DNA of 19,299 nucleotides from Ruminococcus sp. (GTDB lineage Bacteria; Bacillota_A; Clostridia; Oscillospirales; Ruminococcaceae). A program made the position numbers and the translations under genes. Positions within the stretch are counted from its first letter, which is position 1. Each line of letters starts with the position of its first letter. The notes under the pieces are model-generated. The model worked only from the letters and a program-made list of their open reading frames with translations, ran no database searches and was not told where the DNA came from. The stretch covers positions 1 to 19,299 of the forward strand of contig NZ_JAIKXF010000046.1 of assembly GCF_024684275.1 (NCBI RefSeq), given 5' to 3'. Positions 15,356 to 19,299 of this stretch are shown here, piece after piece.

Positions 15356-17233
15356 ATGAAAATGACAAAATGTCCCGAGAATCATCAATATGATGCTGAT
15401 AGATATGACAGCTGTCCTGTCTGCGCTGAGAAAAACGGTGTATCAGAGCGCGGAAAGGTCCCGAAAAAGGCAAAGGTGGTAAAGGTAAGAGCAGTCAAGG
15501 CTCGTCAGTCGGCAGAAGCCGAGGTAAAGCCAGCCGAGACCAAGCCTGAGCCAAAGGCTGAGCAGAAGCCTGCCGAGACCAAGTCTGAGCCAAAGGCAGA
15601 GCAGAAGCCAGCTGAGACCAAGCCCGAGCCAAAGGCAGAGCAGAAGCCAGCTGAGACCAAGCCTGAGCCAAAGGCTGAAAAGAAGCCAGCTGAGACCAAG
15701 ACCGAGCCAAAAAAAGAGACTGTAGGAGAAAAAAAGCAGAGCAAGGCAGTCCGTACCGATGACGGTGACGAGCTTGCGCAGAAGATAATGGATTCCATTC
15801 CAGAGTCCGAAAAGGAGAAGTTCAAGGCTGACAAAAAGACTGATATTCTCCATGATAAGAAAAAAATAGACACATCTCCGACGCCTGTGAAGCTGGATAA
15901 GGAGAAGTTCGCTGAAAAGAAGCACGAGGCTCCTAAAAAGGAAGAAAAGTCCGAGGAAAAGAAGTCCGAGGCTCCCAAAAAGGAAGAAAAGTCTGAGGAA
16001 AAGAAGCCCGAAGCTCCCAAAAAGGACGAAAAGCACGAGGAAAAGAAGCCCGAGGTTCCCAAAAAGGACGAAAAGCACGAGGAAAAGAAGCCCGAGGCTC
16101 CCAAAAAGGACGAAAAGTCCGGGGAAAAGAAGCCCGAGGCTCCCAAAAAGGACGAAAAGCACGAGGAAAAGAAGCCCGAGGCTCCTAAAAAGGAAGAAAA
16201 GTCCGGGGAAAAGAAGCCCGAGACTCCCAAAAAAGACGAAAAGTCTGAGGATAAGAAGCCCGAGGTTCCCAAAAAGGACGAAAAGTCCGAGGATAAGAAG
16301 CTCGAAATCCCAAAGATATATGAGCATCACAAAAATGACGATGACGATTACGAGAAGTACGGCGACCTTATAAATGACGAGAATATCGAGATAGACGACG
16401 TAAACAACATGGCTATCGACAAGAACGGTACTCTTGTCAAGTACGTGGGTACTACGGAATCCATTGTTATCCCCGAAAAGGTAAAGGTAGTGGGCAAGTA
16501 CGCTTTCCGCGGCAATGAGACCGTGAAAAAGATAGTAATGTCCGACAGTATCCGCATTGTTGATAAGTTCGCATTTTGCCACTGCTTCAATCTTGAGGAG
16601 GTAGTTTTCTCAAAGAATCTCGAATCTATCGGCGAAAATGCCTTCCTCAAATGCCTGAAGCTCAGGGAGCTCAACCTGCCTGAGTCTGTCAAGAAGATAG
16701 GCAAGGGCGCTTTCGGACGCTGCAACAGCCTCGAAAACGTAGTTCTGCCCGCTTATTTGCAAAGGATAAGTGACCTGATGTTCTTCTCATGCAAGAGACT
16801 GAGAAGAATAGTTATCTCAGGCTCGGTTGAGGACATCGGCAGTGCAGCTTTCTCCGAGTGCTACAGCCTTAAAAAGATAATCATTTCCAATTCCGTTACT
16901 GCTATAGGCGAGAGCTCGTTCTCATGGTGCAGGTCGCTGGAGTCCATAACTATTCCGCCCACTGTAAAGAGTATCGGAAACTGGGCTTTCTATGGCTGTC
17001 AGAACCTTATGGACTTAAAAATAAGCATGAGCACTAAGGACATCAAGGAGGACGCATTCTGCGGCTGTGAAAGTCTCTGCAATATCCAGGTAATGGAGTT
17101 TGAGGACGAAAATATCCCGCTTGAAAGCATCAAGAAAGGTCACAAGCTGACCATAAGGATACTTAAACAGGTCAATCGTAAAAAGGCTGAGCGCTATGCA
17201 AAGGAGCACGGCTTCAGTACGCTGTTTATCTGA
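15356..17233 (+). CDS. Zinc-ribbon / charged-repeat / BspA-like leucine-rich-repeat protein
   Basis: This 625-residue protein has three parts. Residues 6-23 form a zinc-ribbon-like motif, C-P-x2-H-x-YD-x6-CPxC (C6, H10, C20, C23), of a kind seen at the start of some Firmicute FHA and other signalling proteins. Residues about 58-320 hold two blocks of Lys/Glu/Pro repeats: five 13-residue units, then nine 14-residue units. From about residue 352 to 600 lies a BspA-type LRR_5 array, with units such as LESIGENAFLKCLKLRELNLPESVKKIG, ending with the AERYAKEHGF segment typical of these proteins. There is no signal peptide, membrane span or sorting signal, so by sequence it appears cytoplasmic, unlike classic BspA. 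The ATG at 15356 follows GGAG by 10 nt; a TTG at 15293 would add 21 residues without support. Function is unknown; LRR_5 domains usually mediate protein binding. Confidence 0.85.
   Translation: MKMTKCPENHQYDADRYDSCPVCAEKNGVSERGKVPKKAKVVKVRAVKARQSAEAEVKPAETKPEPKAEQKPAETKSEPKAEQKPAETKPEPKAEQKPAETKPEPKAEKKPAETKTEPKKETVGEKKQSKAVRTDDGDELAQKIMDSIPESEKEKFKADKKTDILHDKKKIDTSPTPVKLDKEKFAEKKHEAPKKEEKSEEKKSEAPKKEEKSEEKKPEAPKKDEKHEEKKPEVPKKDEKHEEKKPEAPKKDEKSGEKKPEAPKKDEKHEEKKPEAPKKEEKSGEKKPETPKKDEKSEDKKPEVPKKDEKSEDKKLEIPKIYEHHKNDDDDYEKYGDLINDENIEIDDVNNMAIDKNGTLVKYVGTTESIVIPEKVKVVGKYAFRGNETVKKIVMSDSIRIVDKFAFCHCFNLEEVVFSKNLESIGENAFLKCLKLRELNLPESVKKIGKGAFGRCNSLENVVLPAYLQRISDLMFFSCKRLRRIVISGSVEDIGSAAFSECYSLKKIIISNSVTAIGESSFSWCRSLESITIPPTVKSIGNWAFYGCQNLMDLKISMSTKDIKEDAFCGCESLCNIQVMEFEDENIPLESIKKGHKLTIRILKQVNRKKAERYAKEHGFSTLFI
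15527..15721 (+). repeat. Five 39-bp tandem repeats (KPAETKPEPKAEQ)
   Basis: Five in-frame copies of a 13-residue unit, KPAETKPEPKAEQ with few substitutions, encode a charged extended linker. The high DNA identity between copies suggests recent expansion. Confidence 0.92.
15917..16315 (+). repeat. Nine 42-bp tandem repeats plus a partial copy (KKPEAPKKDEKHEE)
   Basis: Nine in-frame copies of a 14-residue unit (15917-16294) are followed by a partial one (KKLEIPK). Variation is concentrated at a few positions (A/V/T, D/E, HEE/SGE/SED). It is coding repeat DNA, not a CRISPR array, as there are no unique spacers. Confidence 0.92.
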
Positions 17234-17240
17234 ATAACGA

Positions 17241-17272
17241 AAAAAACCGGGAACATTGTTCTCGGTTTTTTT
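17241..17272. terminator. Bidirectional terminator between convergent genes
   Basis: AAAAAACCGGGAAC (17241-17254) pairs with GTTCTCGGTTTTTT (17258-17271), a 3-nt loop and one G-U pair. It has a T-run on the plus strand and a matching A-run on the left, so it can also end the minus-strand lipoprotein transcript. Confidence 0.85.
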
Positions 17273-17325
17273 ATATATTGGAGGGTTGAAAAATGAAGCT
17301 TTAATGACCTGATACCGCCATGTTC

Positions 17326-18708
17326 TTAGAATTGTTCCATTCTGCCGCGTCCGCCGCCGAAGCCGCCGTCAGGAGGTGTACCCATACCGCCGTCAGGAGG
17401 TGTACCCATATCGCCGCCGAAGCCGCCGTGTCCGCCAAAGCCGCCCATAGGACCGCCCATCATGGACTGCGGTATCTCAGAGACCTCTTCGCCGTTGATA
17501 ATGATAGTACCGCCGTTAAATTCAGCTGTACCGTCATAGTCGAATGATGACATCTGCGCTGTTATATCAATAGTGCCTCCGTTTACATAGATGCTTCCGT
17601 TGGCATCAACAGCATCTGTGTCGCCCTGTCCCATAGTGATAGTGGTGTTTCCTCCGTTGAATTCCACAGCAATATCACAGGCAGTACTCTTGTTTGTGGC
17701 ATTTATACCGTCATCGGAAGCACTTATAGTGATATTTCCGCCGTTTATCTGAACATATGTGGCTTCTATACCCTCGGAAGAAATGATATTGAATGTGCCG
17801 CCGTCTATCTGGACATATGTTGTGCCCTGTATAGCATCGCTGTTTGAGGTAATATCAAATGTACCGTCCGAGATGTAAATACTGCCGAGAGTGTTGTCTT
17901 CGTCGTTTTCACAGTGGAGACCGTCCTTCTGAGTATTTACTGTAAAGTCTCCGCCGCATATTGCTATGGAGTCATTGGCTTCAAAAGCGTCCTTTGCAGT
18001 GGTTACATCATATGTGCCGCCTGTTACCTTTAGATCGTCCTTACATGAGACACCGTTTCCGTATGCGGAATAGACTGTAAGAGCGCCTGTGCCGTTAAAT
18101 ACAAGGTCTTCCTTTGAAAAGATAACAGCGTCGGTGTTGGTATCGCCGTCAGACGTGAACTGTCCTGTGACAGAGAGGCTGTTTTCAGAATCAGTCGAAG
18201 TTACAAAGACCTTGTCTGCGGACACCACATAAACAGCAGGGAAGTCCTCGTTTTCAACGGTGACGCCGTCAAGCACGAGCTGTACCTTTGATTCGCTGTC
18301 AGCCTCTACCCTTATGGTGCAGTTCTTTGCGCTTCCGCTTATGACATAAACGCCTGCCTCTGTTATATCTATGGTCTTGCCGTCGGATACAGTGAGCTTC
18401 TTTGCATCAGATATATCTGCGGTCTGAGCTAAATCTCTTTCGGTAAACATATCTGTTGTATCTATAACGCCTTTATTATTTGTTATATGCGAAGTATTCT
18501 CAGCCTTGACAGCTGAGCCGCTCTTTTTCTTTGAAGCTGTAGTTGTCTCGGTATCCTCTGTATTTTCTTCGGTCACTACCGATGAGGAGCTTTTTATGCT
18601 CTTTGAAGTACTGCTTGTGCTGTTATCTGAACAGCCTGTGAAAGCGCTCAGTGCCATTGTTAAAACAGCCAGACCTGCCAAAGTTCTTTTCCATGTATTT
18701 TTCATCAT
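17326..18708 (-). CDS. Lipoprotein with Cthe_2159-type beta-helix (carbohydrate-binding) domain
   Basis: This 460-residue protein is exported as a lipoprotein: a basic N-terminus, a hydrophobic stretch and a lipobox FTGC with C26. The F at -3 is slightly unusual. A Ser/Thr/Lys-rich spacer follows (about 28-75). The main part (about 100-405) is a right-handed beta-helix with repeated strands such as DDLKVTGGTYDVTTAKDAF, GTFDITSNSDAIQG and DGINATN. This matches the Cthe_2159 family, first described in Clostridium thermocellum as a cell-surface protein that binds cellulose-like and pectic polymers. The C-terminal tail (about 415-460) is Gly/Met/Pro-rich with MGTPPDGG repeated twice. The start codon is the first of two adjacent ATGs, after AAAGGG. 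The gene is monocistronic. Glycan binding is inferred from the family; the ligand is not known. Confidence 0.9.
   Translation of the reverse strand: MMKNTWKRTLAGLAVLTMALSAFTGCSDNSTSSTSKSIKSSSSVVTEENTEDTETTTASKKKSGSAVKAENTSHITNNKGVIDTTDMFTERDLAQTADISDAKKLTVSDGKTIDITEAGVYVISGSAKNCTIRVEADSESKVQLVLDGVTVENEDFPAVYVVSADKVFVTSTDSENSLSVTGQFTSDGDTNTDAVIFSKEDLVFNGTGALTVYSAYGNGVSCKDDLKVTGGTYDVTTAKDAFEANDSIAICGGDFTVNTQKDGLHCENDEDNTLGSIYISDGTFDITSNSDAIQGTTYVQIDGGTFNIISSEGIEATYVQINGGNITISASDDGINATNKSTACDIAVEFNGGNTTITMGQGDTDAVDANGSIYVNGGTIDITAQMSSFDYDGTAEFNGGTIIINGEEVSEIPQSMMGGPMGGFGGHGGFGGDMGTPPDGGMGTPPDGGFGGGRGRMEQF
17363..17410 (-). repeat. Two 24-bp tandem repeats encoding MGTPPDGG
   Basis: Two identical adjacent copies of a 24-bp unit encode the octapeptide repeat in the Gly-rich tail of the lipoprotein. 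Confidence 0.9.
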
Positions 18709-18755
18709 ATTTACGCACCCTTTCGTTTTGGTTTTGAGTGTGGTTTGTTTCTATG

Positions 18756-18783
18756 GTTATAATATACACCCTTTTTTTGTAAA
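18756..18783 (-). promoter_or_regulatory. Possible promoter of the lipoprotein gene
   Basis: On the minus strand TTTACA (18778-18783), a 16-nt spacer and TATAAC (18756-18761). Moderate match. From here to 18896 the DNA is AT-rich, with scattered TGTGAAA motifs and no gene. Confidence 0.45.
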
Positions 18784-18896
18784 TTGTCGTATTGTAATGT
18801 GAAATTAATCGGAAATATATGTGTGGATAATTATGCTGAATGTGGAGATTTCTGCATACAATGTGAAAAATGTGAAATTTTTTCTGTTTCAGAGTA

Positions 18897-18925
18897 TTGA
18901 CATTCACATTTAAAAGTGCTATAAT
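18897..18925 (+). promoter_or_regulatory. Consensus sigmaA promoter of the T-box transcript
   Basis: Perfect TTGACA (18897-18902), 17-nt spacer, perfect TATAAT (18920-18925). Transcription should start near 18932, just before the T-box Stem I. Confidence 0.9.
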
Positions 18926-18931
18926 ACAAAC

Positions 18932-19275
18932 ATCAAATAAATGCGATGACGGAGAGAAGTAGCGCAGGAATTCGTTTCCAGAGAGTGCGGGCAGGGTGAG
19001 AGCCGCATATCAGAGTCTGTGTGAATAACACTTCCGAGCAGCAAACCCAAAGGGTGCCGTATCAAGTGGCAAGTTCCGAAAAGGGCTGTGTGACTGAAAG
19101 GGGCAGCGTGTGTTTTAGTGACATTGCGTGTAATGGCTCAGAGATTAAACGGTATTTCGAGTAGGGGCGACGTATTCCGCACGTTACAGCGGCTCAAAAG
19201 TGATCGCTTTTGCGGTAATTCAGGTGGCACCACGGGTATTATGCCCCGTCCTGTAGTTTCAGGACGGGGCTTTTT
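18932..19275 (+). ncRNA. T-box riboswitch leader (tRNA-sensing) for a gene beyond the window
   Basis: The T-box sequence AGGTGGCACCACGGGT is at 19222-19237. Stem I begins with GACGGAGAGAAGTAG (the specifier-loop 5' side) and contains the CCAGAGAGTGCGG and GGGTGAGAGCC elements typical of its upper part. GCGCAG can pair with CTGTGT, and CGGA with TCCG, which leaves GAATAACACU as the 3' side of the specifier loop. By analogy with GAA-N-XXX-A loops the specifier would be AAC (asparagine); this is tentative. Uncharged tRNA would stabilise the antiterminator and allow transcription of the downstream gene, probably an aminoacyl-tRNA synthetase or amino-acid gene. Confidence 0.93.
19243..19275 (+). 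terminator. T-box intrinsic terminator
   Basis: An 11-bp perfect stem (GCCCCGTCCTG with CAGGACGGGGC), 6-nt loop, then TTTTT. The CCCCGT of its left arm can instead pair with ACGGG of the T-box sequence to form the antiterminator. Confidence 0.93.
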
Positions 19276-19299
19276 GTATTCCTGCTCGTCCTGTGCACA

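Noticed and set aside
15917..16315. CRISPR-like regular repeat spacing
   Set aside because: The 42-bp units are contiguous with no unique spacers, stay in frame and encode a peptide repeat.
15443..16582. Long minus-strand open frame of 379 codons across the LRR protein gene
   Set aside because: It is antisense to the Lys/Glu/Pro repeats, has a Leu/Phe-only pattern produced by AAG and GAG codons read backwards, and has no ribosome site. The plus strand has clear domains.
18770..18880. Scattered TGTGAAA motifs as a possible regulator site array
   Set aside because: Spacing is irregular and the region is AT-rich, so chance occurrence is likely.
18623..18907. Minus-strand open frame extending upstream of the lipoprotein gene
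   Set aside because: It overlaps the lipoprotein start in another frame, crosses the promoter region and has no recognisable protein pattern.

Overview
The window looks like chromosomal DNA from a cellulosome-forming Ruminococcus (Oscillospiraceae, gut or rumen), most like R. flavefaciens or a close relative. This rests on a dockerin-bearing xylanase with Thr-rich linkers, TTG starts behind strong Shine-Dalgarno sites, a sortase-anchored protein, BspA-type leucine-rich repeats and a T-box leader. The species call is an inference from gene content; no 16S or other marker is present.

Layout. 1-1959 is the 3' part of a multidomain xylan-degrading enzyme: the GH10 C-terminus, a dockerin, a GH11 xylanase and a CE4 acetylxylan esterase, followed by two hairpins. 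2153-4541 is a two-gene unit of an ECF sigma factor and a single-pass membrane protein with four repeats of an unrecognised extracellular domain. It ends at a bidirectional terminator shared with a convergent AraC-family regulator (4618-5478, minus). 5764-7353 (minus) is a flotillin/SPFH protein with its own promoter and terminator. A divergent intergenic region (7354-7902) carries a flotillin promoter and, facing right, a strong promoter with a structured leader. That leader precedes a second ECF sigma factor, a DUF4367-like membrane protein and a cell-wall-anchored protein (7903-10278). A consensus promoter and a 135-bp MITE-like inverted-repeat element then precede sbcD and sbcC (10616-15042), which overlap by ATGA. 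15356-17233 encodes a protein with a zinc-ribbon-like start, two blocks of charged tandem repeats and a BspA-like LRR domain. It shares a bidirectional terminator with a minus-strand beta-helix lipoprotein (17326-18708). The window ends in a T-box riboswitch (about 18932-19275) whose target gene lies outside.

How the genes may work together. Four loci concern the cell surface and polysaccharides: the xylanase/esterase, the lipoprotein, the LPXTG-like protein and the two ECF/membrane-protein pairs. The pairs have the layout of trans-membrane sensing units, in which an extracytoplasmic domain controls a sigma factor. In Clostridium thermocellum the SigI/RsgI pairs control cellulosome genes in this way. 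The same role here is only an inference from layout. SbcCD is a housekeeping DNA-repair nuclease. The T-box points to an aminoacyl-tRNA synthetase or amino-acid gene just downstream. Coding DNA fills most of the window, and no tRNA, rRNA, CRISPR array, prophage or complete insertion sequence was seen.
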